The translations under genes and the position numbers were made by a program. Shown one piece after another: positions 1 to 5,786 of a DNA stretch of 8,338 nt. Numbering within the stretch: the first letter of the stretch is position 1; the number at the start of each line of letters is the position of its first letter. Origin of the DNA: Desulfurococcaceae archaeon (lineage in GTDB: Archaea; Thermoproteota; Thermoprotei_A; Sulfolobales; Desulfurococcaceae); the NCBI GenBank assembly GCA_020833085.1, contig JAJHQY010000021.1:1-8338 (forward strand). The letters are read 5' to 3'. The notes under the pieces were generated by a model, which saw only the letters and a list, made by a program, of their open reading frames with translations, was not told the origin of the DNA and did no database searches.

Positions 1-66
1 GTGGCACGTGTACTACTAGTTAGAGAAAGCAGGTGGAAGAGTATTAAGCCTGGAGTGGTGAGCTGA
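1..66 (+). CDS. C-terminal end of an upstream gene (partial, unidentified)
   Basis: Frame 1 is open from the left edge to a TGA at 64-66 and reads VARVLLVRESRWKSIKPGVVS. The other two forward frames close within the first 21 bases. The TGA shares a base with the ATG of aIF6 (TGATG), an arrangement typical of translational coupling, so this is probably the end of a real gene that begins outside the window. In many Crenarchaeota the gene just before aIF6 is ribosomal protein L31e. The visible 21 residues do not let me recognise L31e, so the product is left open. The stretch also begins with GTG at base 1, but nothing shows that this is the start. Confidence 0.4.
   Translation: MARVLLVRESRWKSIKPGVVS
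57..61 (+). promoter_or_regulatory. Ribosome binding site of aIF6
   Basis: GGTGA lies four bases before the ATG at 66 and inside the last codons of the upstream reading frame. It fits the CACCUC end of archaeal 16S rRNA. The same eight bases, GGTGAGCT, also precede the L1 start (3607-3614) with the same spacing. It supports ATG 66 over the later in-frame ATG at codon 6. Confidence 0.6.
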
Positions 67-752
67 TGGAAATAGGGAAGATGAGTTTTTTCGGAAATCC
101 TAATATTGGCGTGTACGCTTATGTCAACGATAAAGTCCTAATACTCCCGCCTGGAATAGGGCGCGATGATATAGAAGAGCTAGTTGAAATTTTAAAAGTA
201 AGTGCTGTTATCGAGGCTAAAGTAGCCGGTACAATACTGGTAGGCGTGCTACTAGCTGGTAACAATAACGCTGTTCTACTTCCCCACATAGTCTTCGATG
301 AGGATGTGGAGTACTTGAAAAAGCGTGTGAGAGAGTACGGTGTAGACATGGAGTTCTCTGTACTAGAGAGTAAGTACACAGCACTGGGAAACCTAATTCT
401 CTGTAATAGTCGTCGGTGCTTGGCAAGCCCGCTTTTTAGTAGTAGAGAAGTGAGAGAAATGGAGGATGTACTAGGAGTAGAAGTCGTGACTACTAGGCTA
501 GTTAACACTGATTTACTCGGCAGTATAGTAGTCGTCACAGATAATGGTGGCGTAATACACCCGGATGCGAGTGAAGATGATATTAAAACTCTCAGAGAAC
601 TCCTTGGAGTCACAGTAGAGAGAGCTACTGTAAATGCAGGAGTTGTGTATGTGAGGAGTGGAATTATAGCTAATAATAAAGGCGTGGTTGTAGGTGGTAA
701 TACCACGGGCCCTGAAGTACTCCGCATTAAGCGCGGCTTCGAGGGTGGGTGA
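66..752 (+). CDS. eif6: Translation initiation factor 6 (aIF6, ribosome anti-association factor)
   Basis: The product is a 228-residue aIF6, the cytoplasmic factor that binds the large ribosomal subunit and stops it joining the small subunit prematurely. The protein has the repeating fivefold layout of the family. Recognisable stretches are FGNPNIGVYAYV near residues 9-20, LLPHIVFDEDVEYLKK around 71-86, SKYTALGNLILCN at 102-114, IHPDASEDD at 164-172 and the C-terminal IIANNKGVVVGGNTTGPE at 200-217. The length is normal (family about 220-230). ATG 66 has a good GGTGA site and overlaps the upstream stop; the ATG at codon 6 has none. L18a follows after one base. The pairing of aIF6 with L18a/LX is common in Archaea and suggests co-production of large-subunit components. 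The identification is secure. Confidence 0.96.
   Translation: MEIGKMSFFGNPNIGVYAYVNDKVLILPPGIGRDDIEELVEILKVSAVIEAKVAGTILVGVLLAGNNNAVLLPHIVFDEDVEYLKKRVREYGVDMEFSVLESKYTALGNLILCNSRRCLASPLFSSREVREMEDVLGVEVVTTRLVNTDLLGSIVVVTDNGGVIHPDASEDDIKTLRELLGVTVERATVNAGVVYVRSGIIANNKGVVVGGNTTGPEVLRIKRGFEGG
743..749 (+). promoter_or_regulatory. Ribosome binding site that sets the L18a start
   Basis: GGGTGGG at the very end of the aIF6 gene lies four bases before TTG 754. No comparable site precedes the in-frame GTG at 694, which would also add 20 residues foreign to the family. This supports the TTG start. Confidence 0.5.
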
Positions 753-753
753 A

Positions 754-1020
754 TTGAGTAGTGAGGTGAAAATCTACAGGATTGAGGGCGTCATGTTAAT
801 TAGTCACGACAAGTATCCTACGTGGCAGAAGTTTGTTAAAGAGGTCAGAGCTCTAAACGAGAAGCAGGCTGTTGAAAAAGTCTACTCTATTCTGGGAAGC
901 AATCACAAACTTAAGCGCTATCACATAAAAATAGAGAAGATCTCGGAAATACCTCCCGAAGAAGTTACTAAGAGAGAGCTCCTTCACTTAATTAAATTGA
1001 CGAGGCTTATCAAGAAATGA
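754..1020 (+). CDS. rpl18a: Large ribosomal subunit protein L18a (LX/L20a)
   Basis: This small protein of the archaeal/eukaryotic large ribosomal subunit is 88 residues from TTG 754, in line with archaeal LX proteins (about 75-90). The diagnostic core is VKIYRIEGVM at residues 5-14, WQKFVKEVRALNEKQAVEKV at 24-43 and GSNHKLKRYHIKIEKI at 48-63. The basic HKLKRYHIK segment is the likely rRNA contact. A longer reading from GTG 694 overlaps aIF6 and adds a non-homologous N-terminus. GTG 766 (VKIYRIEG) is an alternative start that would fit the shortest homologues. The TGA overlaps the ATG of prefoldin alpha (ATGA), so the two are probably translationally coupled. The family is certain and the exact start fairly likely. 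Confidence 0.93.
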   Translation: MSSEVKIYRIEGVMLISHDKYPTWQKFVKEVRALNEKQAVEKVYSILGSNHKLKRYHIKIEKISEIPPEEVTKRELLHLIKLTRLIKK

Positions 1021-1475
1021 GTACAGAGAAGCAAGAGAGAGTAGTCACGCTAGAGGAACTCATAAGTAGGGCTTCAGAGCTCAGAGAGCAGCTGAATTCA
1101 CTTAACACTATACTAAACATGTACTTGAACCAGTACAGAGAACTACAATTGTCTCTTGAGACTCTGCGTGGACTACCAGATACTAGTAGCGAAGGCTTCA
1201 TCGTACTCGACAGACTCTCATCGGTGTATATTCCAGTTAAAATAAGCGAGAAATGGGCTGATAGCGTACTAGTCAACATAGGCCTCGGATACTACATGCG
1301 TACAACTAGAGATAAAGCAGTTGAGCTTCTTAGTCGCCGCGTTAGGGAAATCGAGCAAGTATTAAGAGAGCTTCAAGCCCGCCAGAGAGCGCTACTAGAT
1401 GAGTACTTAGCGCTTGAGAGGCTGATTTCTCAGGTTATTGAGACCTATAGAGCCAAGACTACAAGAACTGCATAG
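1017..1475 (+). CDS. pfdA: Prefoldin alpha subunit
   Basis: The product is 152 residues with the architecture of archaeal prefoldin alpha. An N-terminal helix (about 8-52, TLEELISRASELREQL onward) and a C-terminal helix (about 98-147) carry heptad-like leucine spacing. They are joined by a beta-hub segment containing GFIVLDRLSSVYIPVKI and SVLVNIGLGYYM (60-94). Two alpha and four beta subunits form the jellyfish-shaped chaperone that holds unfolded polypeptides and passes them to the thermosome. The beta subunit is not in this window. ATG 1017 overlaps the L18a stop, with GAGG about 11 bases upstream. The gene precedes ftsY by 13 bases, an arrangement I know from other Crenarchaeota. The hub sequence IGLGYYM matches the family's usual VGxGxYV pattern. 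Confidence 0.92.
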   Translation: MSTEKQERVVTLEELISRASELREQLNSLNTILNMYLNQYRELQLSLETLRGLPDTSSEGFIVLDRLSSVYIPVKISEKWADSVLVNIGLGYYMRTTRDKAVELLSRRVREIEQVLRELQARQRALLDEYLALERLISQVIETYRAKTTRTA

Positions 1476-1488
1476 CCGGTTGTTGTGA

Positions 1489-2379
1489 GTGTTCTCGAAG
1501 CTTCGAGAAGCTTTCAAGAAATTTATTGAAAACGCGTCTTCTCTCATTACGTCTAGAGACAAGCTAATAGGTTTAGTAGAGGAGTTTAAATTAGAGCTCG
1601 TTAGTAGAGATGTTGCTTACGAAGTAGCAGAGGGTATTGCTAGTAAGCTTATCGAGTATATTGAGAAAGGCTCTGTGAGGTCTAAGAGGCAGTTAGTTGA
1701 AAGCCTACGTGAGATTATAATGAGCTACTTCGCCGAGGTGGGAGTAGTAGACATAGTCGACATAGCGTCTAAGAGTAAGCCGTTTAAAGTAGTTTTTCTA
1801 GGTGTCAACGGTGTCGGCAAGACTACTACAATAGCTAAAGTCGCGGTCTATTTAAGAGACCGCGGTTTCAGGCCCCTCATGATCGCGGCTGATACATTTA
1901 GAGCGGCTGCACAAGAGCAGCTCAAAGTGCACTCCGAGAGAACAGGTATACCGGTATTTTTGGGTAAGTACGGCTCAGACCCCGCCTCGGTAGCCTACGA
2001 CGGTATACAGTTCGGGATTAGTAGAGGATACGACGTATTCCTCATAGACACAGCTGGACGTATGCACGTAGACGTAGACCTCGTAAATGAGCTCAAAAAA
2101 GTCATTAGAGTGGTAAAGCCCGACTTCAAAATACTAGTAGTTGACGCGTTAACCGGTAATGACGCAGTTGAACAAGCGGTTTTCTTTAACAGCAGTGTGG
2201 GTGTTGATGGAGTAGTGATAACAAAAGTAGATGCGTACGAGGAAGGCGGCGTTCCCTTAACTCTTGTCTATATACTTAAAAAGCCAATACTCTTTATTGG
2301 AACTGGTCAGAGTTATAGAGACTTAAAGGTCTTTGATTATCACGAATATGTTGATAAGGTAATTCCGCACTTAGAGTAG
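1489..2379 (+). CDS. ftsY: Signal recognition particle receptor FtsY (SRP54-type GTPase)
   Basis: The product is the SRP receptor GTPase that docks SRP-ribosome complexes at the membrane. A helical N domain occupies residues 1-95. The G domain has GVNGVGKTTT at 105-114 (P-loop), DTFRAAAQEQL at 135-145, DTAGR at 187-191, TKVD at 245-248 and GTGQSYRDLKVFD at 271-283. The DTFRAAAQEQL and GTGQ boxes with the FtsY-type ending VFD distinguish it from SRP54, and there is no methionine-rich M domain. At 296 residues it is short: it has the NG core and essentially no acidic A domain before it. A stop (TGA 1486-1488) lies directly before GTG 1489, so no upstream extension is possible. The ribosome binding site is weak, and translation may rely on reinitiation from pfdA 13 bases upstream. 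secE follows immediately. Confidence 0.95.
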   Translation: MFSKLREAFKKFIENASSLITSRDKLIGLVEEFKLELVSRDVAYEVAEGIASKLIEYIEKGSVRSKRQLVESLREIIMSYFAEVGVVDIVDIASKSKPFKVVFLGVNGVGKTTTIAKVAVYLRDRGFRPLMIAADTFRAAAQEQLKVHSERTGIPVFLGKYGSDPASVAYDGIQFGISRGYDVFLIDTAGRMHVDVDLVNELKKVIRVVKPDFKILVVDALTGNDAVEQAVFFNSSVGVDGVVITKVDAYEEGGVPLTLVYILKKPILFIGTGQSYRDLKVFDYHEYVDKVIPHLE

Positions 2380-2381
2380 TA

Positions 2382-2387
2382 GAGGTG
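2382..2387 (+). promoter_or_regulatory. Ribosome binding site that sets the SecE start
   Basis: GAGGTG lies six bases before GTG 2394, ideal archaeal spacing. The earlier in-frame GTG at 2385 is part of this motif and so is unlikely to be the start. Confidence 0.55.
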
Positions 2388-2393
2388 TGTACT

Positions 2394-2573
2394 GTGAATT
2401 TGAGGGAGCTCGTAGACTCATGGAGAAAAATACTACTAATAGTAGTAAAGCCTGCAAGAGACGAGTACACGACTATTCTAAAAATCACTCTGCTAGGCTT
2501 CTTAGCAGTTGGATTACTAGCGTTTATTATTAGAGTAATCTTCTACACCTTTCTATTCCCCTATGTGGGTTGA
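2394..2573 (+). CDS. secE: Preprotein translocase subunit SecE (Sec61 gamma)
   Basis: The product is 59 residues from GTG 2394, the usual size of archaeal SecE/Sec61-gamma. An amphipathic, positively charged N-terminal half (NLRELVDSWRKILLIVVKPARDEY split around the KPARDEY motif at 19-25) lies along the cytoplasmic face. It is followed by a single membrane helix from about 31 to 54 (ITLLGFLAVGLLAFIIRVIF). KPxRxEY followed by a lysine before the membrane segment is the family hallmark. SecE clamps the two halves of the SecY channel. It sits between ftsY, which delivers ribosomes to that channel, and nusG, the classic secE-nusG pair. The TGA at 2571-2573 overlaps a TTG at 2570 that could begin NusG. 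Confidence 0.9.
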   Translation: MNLRELVDSWRKILLIVVKPARDEYTTILKITLLGFLAVGLLAFIIRVIFYTFLFPYVG

Positions 2574-2578
2574 CGGGC

Positions 2579-3052
2579 GTGAGTAAAACCCCTTCGAAAA
2601 CAGAAATAGTGGCTATTAGGACAGCTGGTGGTAGAGAATTAGACGTAGCGCTGATTATTGAGCGTAGGGTTGAGGAGAAATTAAAGCAGGGAGAAGATCC
2701 CGGCGTTAAGAGCATACTGGTTATTCCAGGTGTAAAGAATTTTGTGTTTATTGAGACTACAAAGCCGAGCTTAGTGCCCTCGCTAGTTCTGGGTGTGAAG
2801 TACATTAAGGGGGGTAGGCACTCTAAAATACCCCTAAATCAGGTCTTCGAGTTAATCAAGCCCAAGGCACTAGTAGAGGAGATTAGCGTCGGAGAAGAAG
2901 TCGAAATAGTAAAGGGGCCGTTTAGAGGCATGAGGGCTGTAGTTGTCAGTGTAGATAAGGCTAAGGGCACAGTGACACTAAATATATTAGAGGCGGCTTT
3001 CTCAATACCGATAACAGTCCCTGTTAGTTACATCAAGAAGAAGGGTAGATAG
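2579..3052 (+). CDS. nusG: Transcription elongation factor NusG/Spt5
   Basis: The product is the archaeal Spt5/NusG, which binds the RNA polymerase clamp as a heterodimer with Spt4 and raises processivity. It may also link polymerase to the ribosome. An NGN domain spans about residues 8-95 (EIVAIRTAGGRELDVALIIE at 9-28; VKNFVFIET at 52-60). A KOW domain follows from about 102 (SVGEEVEIVKGPFRGMRAVV at 103-122), ending YIKKKGR. The length is 157 residues, normal for archaeal NusG. GTG 2579 is preferred because GGGT at 2567-2570 gives normal spacing. TTG 2570 (three residues longer, overlapping the SecE stop) is the alternative. The neighbours secE and L11 match the order conserved widely in prokaryotes. 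Confidence 0.93.
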   Translation: MSKTPSKTEIVAIRTAGGRELDVALIIERRVEEKLKQGEDPGVKSILVIPGVKNFVFIETTKPSLVPSLVLGVKYIKGGRHSKIPLNQVFELIKPKALVEEISVGEEVEIVKGPFRGMRAVVVSVDKAKGTVTLNILEAAFSIPITVPVSYIKKKGR

Positions 3053-3055
3053 AAA

Positions 3056-3562
3056 GTGGTTAAGAAGACGTTGAGATTTGTAGTGGAGGGTGGAAGGGCG
3101 ACACCGGGTCCACCAATAGGCCCGGCTCTCTCACCGTACAAAGTCAATGTTGTAGAAGTCGTTAACGCGATAAATAACGCTACTAAAGACTACGAGGGAC
3201 TGCCAGTTCCAGTAGAGGTGATCATAGACACGGACACTAGGAAATTCGAGGTCAAAGTGGGTATACCAACTACTACAGCGCTCCTCATGAAGTATGCTGG
3301 TGCTAAAGAGCCCACAGGAGACCCGGCGCACAAGAAAATAGGGGACATTAAATTCGAAGACGTTATTAAGATAGCGATTATTAAAAAAGAGCAGTTAACA
3401 GCTAAGACGCTTAAAGGCGCTGTAAAGACTATTCTGGGGACGGCTCGAGCTATAGGAGTGACTGTGGACGGTAAAGACCCCAAAGAAGTCATTAAGCTAG
3501 TAGAGCAGGGCTTCTACGACGAGTTAATAAAGAAATATGAGGATGAGTGGAGTAAGAGCTGA
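3056..3562 (+). CDS. rpl11: Large ribosomal subunit protein L11
   Basis: The product is 168 residues, normal for archaeal L11. The N-terminal domain carries the proline-rich segment [20 protein letters not shown] (12-31), which in this family contacts elongation factors and the stalk base. The C-terminal rRNA-binding domain contains [13 protein letters not shown] (71-83) and the signature [16 protein letters not shown] (124-139). L11 binds the GTPase-associated centre of 23S rRNA next to L10. GTG 3056 is three bases after the NusG stop, with GGGT about ten bases upstream inside nusG. The last residues are highly charged ([10 protein letters not shown]). After the TGA there is a 53-base gap with a promoter-like box before L1, so L11 may end the upstream transcription unit. 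Confidence 0.96.
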   Translation: MVKKTLRFVVEGGRATPGPPIGPALSPYKVNVVEVVNAINNATKDYEGLPVPVEVIIDTDTRKFEVKVGIPTTTALLMKYAGAKEPTGDPAHKKIGDIKFEDVIKIAIIKKEQLTAKTLKGAVKTILGTARAIGVTVDGKDPKEVIKLVEQGFYDELIKKYEDEWSKS

Positions 3563-3568
3563 GAGTAG

Positions 3569-3576
3569 TTTAAAAT
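3569..3576 (+). promoter_or_regulatory. Putative promoter (TATA box) before L1-L10
   Basis: TTTAAAAT in the context GTAGTTTAAAATCAG lies in the only gap between L11 and L1. It starts 47 bases before the L1 ATG, so transcription would begin near 3598 and leave a leader of about 17 bases holding the GGTGA site. The TAGTTTAA core recurs in the gaps before L12 and alaS. No start site was measured, so the call is inference. Confidence 0.45.
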
Positions 3577-3606
3577 CAGTTAACCTAGAGTAAGAGTAGT
3601 CGAGTA

Positions 3607-3611
3607 GGTGA
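3607..3611 (+). promoter_or_regulatory. Ribosome binding site of L1
   Basis: GGTGA lies four bases before ATG 3616, in the same GGTGAGCT context as the site before aIF6. It supports this start. Confidence 0.6.
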
Positions 3612-3615
3612 GCTC

Positions 3616-4260
3616 ATGCCCCTGCCCAGTAGGGAGGCGCTTTTAGCGGCGATTAAGAAGGCTCTTGAAAGCAGCGATAAGAGGAATTTTAAACAGAGTG
3701 TAGAGCTAATTATAGCGCTCAAGGACATTGACGTTAAGTCTCAGGCTGCTAAAATAAGAGAAGTTGTATTCCTGCCTAAGGGTAGAGGTAAGGACTTAAA
3801 AATATGTGTAGTGGGAGACGGGGACTTCTTAGAGGCGGCAAAGGAGGGTGGTGCTTACTTAACTATTTCTAGTACAGATCTAAAGAACATTGACAAGAAA
3901 CAGGCTAAGAAAGTGGCGTCTACATGCGACTGGATACTGGTCAGATCAGACTTAATGGGCGTAGTGGGCCGCGCTCTAGGGCCATTCCTCGGCCCGCGTG
4001 GAAAAGTGCCCGTGCCCGTTCCCCCCGGCTCAAACGTTAAAGCGCTTATTTCCAGGTACAAAAACGCCGTGTTGATTAGACTAAAAGATCAGCCCCAGAT
4101 AATGACGGCTATAGGCACAGAGGATTTACGTCCTGAAGACCTGGTGGAGAACGCACTCGCGGTGCTGAATTTAGTGGAGAGTAAACTCCCCGCTGGTAGT
4201 GCCAATATTAAGCAAATATACGTGAAGACTACTATGGGTATACCCATAGAAGTGCTTTGA
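3616..4260 (+). CDS. rpl1: Large ribosomal subunit protein L1
   Basis: The product is 214 residues, typical of archaeal L1. RNA-binding domain I contains RNFKQSVELIIALKDIDVK (23-41) and the C-terminal KTTMGIPIEV (204-213). Domain II (about 62-155) carries GDGDFLEAAKEGGAY and the family signature GVVGRALGPFLGPRGKVPVP (115-134). L1 forms the mobile L1 stalk beside the ribosomal exit site and helps release deacylated tRNA. In several Archaea it also represses its own operon by binding its mRNA. Two short hairpins can be drawn at the start of this coding region, but I could not match them to the known L1 target. ATG 3616 has a good ribosome binding site. L10 begins 26 bases after the stop, with no promoter-like box between, so the two are probably co-transcribed. 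Confidence 0.96.
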   Translation: MPLPSREALLAAIKKALESSDKRNFKQSVELIIALKDIDVKSQAAKIREVVFLPKGRGKDLKICVVGDGDFLEAAKEGGAYLTISSTDLKNIDKKQAKKVASTCDWILVRSDLMGVVGRALGPFLGPRGKVPVPVPPGSNVKALISRYKNAVLIRLKDQPQIMTAIGTEDLRPEDLVENALAVLNLVESKLPAGSANIKQIYVKTTMGIPIEVL

Positions 4261-4276
4261 GATAGCGAAGTGTTGT

Positions 4277-4280
4277 GGTG
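4277..4280 (+). promoter_or_regulatory. Ribosome binding site that sets the L10 start
   Basis: GGTG, inside the run GTGGTGGTA, lies six bases before GTG 4287. The in-frame GTG codons at 4275 and 4278 overlap this site and would have no site of their own. Confidence 0.5.
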
Positions 4281-4286
4281 GTAAAT

Positions 4287-5303
4287 GTGAGTATCGCTGC
4301 AGTTAAGTCCAGGAGGATACCCAGCTGGAAACTCGAAATGGCGAGGGAGATAGCTGAGCTTACAAAGAAGTATAAGACGTTTCTCATTGTAGATCTCACT
4401 GGAGTGCCTGCTAAGCACATTCAAATGGCGAGGAAGAAACTGAACAATATAGCTGTCATGAAGGTGATTAAGCCTAAAGTGGCACTCAAAGTCTTCGGAG
4501 AGCTAGGCTTACCAGTAAGAGAGCTCGAGCCCCACCTCACGGGTCAAGTAATGCTAGTGTACTCTAATAAAAACCCCTTTGAATTAGCAGAAATGATCGG
4601 AGGCCTCGTCACGTATGACTACTATAGTCCAGGTGAAGTGGCGGACAAGGATATAGTGATTCCAGAGGGTAATACGGGCTTACCGGCTGGTCCAACACTT
4701 AGCGTGTTTAGTAGACTCAAAATACCAACTAAAGTTCAAGGCAACGTTATATACGTTGCTAAGGACACGCTAGTGGCGAAGAAGGGGGACAGGATTTCCC
4801 CTGATCTCGCCAGTATACTACAAAAGCTGGGTCTAGCTCTTAAAGAAATTAGGTTTAAAATTAAGTGCGCTGTTGACGGAGGACTAGTAATACCAGCTGA
4901 TAAGCTGAAACTAAATATAGCCGAGTACGAGGAGGAGATTAAGAGGGCGTGTCTCGACGCGTTTAAACTAGCAGTAGAACTAGTCGTACCGGAACCCATT
5001 ATCCTCAACTACGTAATTCAGAGAGCCCAGAGAGAAGCAATCGCCCTCGCCATCAACGCCGGCATTATAGCTCCCGAGACAATTGAGTACTTGCTGAGAA
5101 AAGCGGTACTCGACGCGTACACGGTGGCCATTGAAGTAGCTAAGTACGCGCCTGAACTAGGTCTAGGCGTCCAGGTAAAAACTCAAGTGCAGGAGGAGCG
5201 AGTAGAGAAGAAAGAGGAGAAGCCCAAGGAGGAAACCGAGAAGGAGAGCAGAGAAGTAAGTGAAGAAGCGTTAGCTGAGGGTTTCGCGGCGCTCTTTGGC
5301 TAG
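4287..5303 (+). CDS. rpl10: Large ribosomal subunit protein L10 (acidic stalk protein P0)
   Basis: The product is 338 residues, the size of archaeal P0-type L10. The N-terminal rRNA-binding domain starts SIAAVKSRRIPSWKLEMARE. An inserted domain (about 110-185, with IPEGNTGLPAGPTLSVFSRL at 125-144) is found only in archaeal and eukaryotic L10. A long helical spine (about 205-292) binds L12 dimers. A Lys/Glu hinge (305-325) follows, and the tail ends EEALAEGFAALFG. L10 anchors L12 dimers at the stalk base beside L11. The last 32 residues match those of L12 at 27 positions without gaps. The shared tail is known in archaeal L10/L12 and is thought to recruit translational GTPases. GTG 4275 or 4278 would add three or four residues. 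A T-run and a new promoter-like box follow the stop. Confidence 0.95.
   Translation: MSIAAVKSRRIPSWKLEMAREIAELTKKYKTFLIVDLTGVPAKHIQMARKKLNNIAVMKVIKPKVALKVFGELGLPVRELEPHLTGQVMLVYSNKNPFELAEMIGGLVTYDYYSPGEVADKDIVIPEGNTGLPAGPTLSVFSRLKIPTKVQGNVIYVAKDTLVAKKGDRISPDLASILQKLGLALKEIRFKIKCAVDGGLVIPADKLKLNIAEYEEEIKRACLDAFKLAVELVVPEPIILNYVIQRAQREAIALAINAGIIAPETIEYLLRKAVLDAYTVAIEVAKYAPELGLGVQVKTQVQEERVEKKEEKPKEETEKESREVSEEALAEGFAALFG
5274..5296 (+). repeat. 23-base tract shared with the 3' end of L12 (copy in L10)
   Basis: These 23 bases near the end of the L10 gene are identical to 5676-5698 in L12. They encode the AEGFAALF part of both tails. One mismatch follows (T against C), then GGCTA again in both. 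Codons further upstream in the two tails encode nearly the same residues but differ at many synonymous positions. Confidence 0.85.
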
Positions 5304-5308
5304 CTGGA

Positions 5309-5317
5309 TTTTTGTTT
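5309..5317 (+). terminator. Possible transcription terminator after L10
   Basis: The tract TTTTTGTTT starts six bases after the L10 stop. Archaeal polymerase can terminate at T-runs without a hairpin, and a new promoter-like box follows directly. The tract is short and overlaps that AT-rich promoter region, so the call is tentative. Confidence 0.3.
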
Positions 5318-5326
5318 AAAAACTAG

Positions 5327-5334
5327 TTTAATAA
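5327..5334 (+). promoter_or_regulatory. Putative promoter (TATA box) of L12
   Basis: TTTAATAA in the context CTAGTTTAATAATCC begins exactly 40 bases before GTG 5367, the same spacing as at alaS. Initiation would fall near 5357, leaving a leader of roughly ten bases. An alternative box, TTTAAAAA at 5315-5322, lies just upstream in the same gap. A private promoter would let L12, present in several copies per ribosome, be made in excess of L10. Confidence 0.5.
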
Positions 5335-5344
5335 TCCCTATTCA

Positions 5345-5358
5345 AGAGTAGTAACTCT
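5345..5358 (+). repeat. Inverted repeat upstream of L12 (AGAGT-AGTA-ACTCT)
   Basis: A perfect 5-base inverted repeat with a 4-base AGTA spacer ends directly before the GAGG of the ribosome binding region. By the predicted promoter it lies between the TATA box and the start of transcription, so an operator is as plausible as an RNA hairpin. An analogous repeat with the same spacer precedes alaS. It is short enough to be chance. Confidence 0.4.
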
Positions 5359-5366
5359 GAGGGGTG

Positions 5367-5705
5367 GTGCGTATCGAGTACATATATGCGACTCTACTAC
5401 TCTATAAGGCTGGAAAGGAGATTAGCGAGGAGAACTTGAAGAGAGTACTAGAGGCAGCGGGTATTCAAGTAGACGAAATTAGAGTTAAGTCGCTAGTCGC
5501 GGCGGTGAAGAACATTGACATAGGAAAAGTGCTAGAGCAGTCGCTGGCTATGCCAGTAGCGGCGGCGCCCGTTGCAGTGTCAACTACACCAACTGGAGAG
5601 AAGGAGGAGAAGAAGGAAGAAAAGCCTAAAGAGGAGAGTAAGGAGGAGAGTAAAGAGCTGAGCGAAGAGGCTCTCGCTGAGGGTTTCGCGGCGCTCTTCG
5701 GCTAA
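5367..5705 (+). CDS. rpl12: Large ribosomal subunit protein L12 (acidic stalk protein P1)
   Basis: The product is the flexible stalk protein that binds L10 as dimers and recruits translational GTPases. It is 112 residues, normal for archaeal L12 (about 100-115). A helical dimerisation domain (1-60, with IEYIYATLLLYKAGKEISEE at 3-22) is followed by an Ala/Pro linker (61-76) and a Lys/Glu hinge (77-97). The hinge contains an exact EESK EESK repeat encoded by a 12-base tandem duplication. The tail is SEEALAEGFAALFG, shared with L10. The track of starts offers GTG 5364 or GTG 5367. The second is preferred because GAGG (5359-5362) is then four bases away and the distance to the TATA-like box equals that at alaS. 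The gene has its own gap on either side and probably its own promoter. Confidence 0.94.
   Translation: MRIEYIYATLLLYKAGKEISEENLKRVLEAAGIQVDEIRVKSLVAAVKNIDIGKVLEQSLAMPVAAAPVAVSTTPTGEKEEKKEEKPKEESKEESKELSEEALAEGFAALFG
5631..5654 (+). repeat. 12-base tandem duplication in the L12 hinge
   Basis: GAGGAGAGTAAG at 5631-5642 is followed directly by GAGGAGAGTAAA at 5643-5654, with one mismatch in the last base. The copies encode EESK EESK. The matching place in L10 reads EETEKESR. The pattern suggests slippage or local duplication in a hinge whose sequence is tolerant. Confidence 0.8.
5676..5698 (+). repeat. 23-base tract shared with the 3' end of L10 (copy in L12)
   Basis: This is identical to 5274-5296 in L10, in the same reading frame and at the same distance from the stop codon. 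See the L10 copy. Confidence 0.85.
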
Positions 5706-5786
5706 CTAGTAGTTTTCTCGGAGTCTACAGCCCCACTACACCGCCATTAAGACTTTCAACATCTTTAATTCCTAGCCCGCAAGTAG

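Noticed and set aside
119..727. 202-codon reading frame on the minus strand
   Set aside because: It lies wholly inside the certain aIF6 gene. The translation is Ser/Thr/Leu-rich low-complexity sequence, as expected from the antisense of GTA/GTG/AGT-rich codons, and it has no ribosome binding site or relation to neighbours.
694..753. Longer L18a starting at GTG 694
   Set aside because: The extra 20 residues are aIF6 coding sequence read in another frame, exceed the family length, and lack a ribosome binding site. TTG 754 has a good one.
3131..4424. Minus-strand reading frames of 62-111 codons opposite L11, L1 and L10
   Set aside because: They are shadows of strongly conserved ribosomal genes and have no start signals of their own.
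5764..5770. TTTAATT as the main alaS promoter
   Set aside because: It is possible, but the box at 5787-5794 matches the other two promoters better and has the same spacing as at L12.
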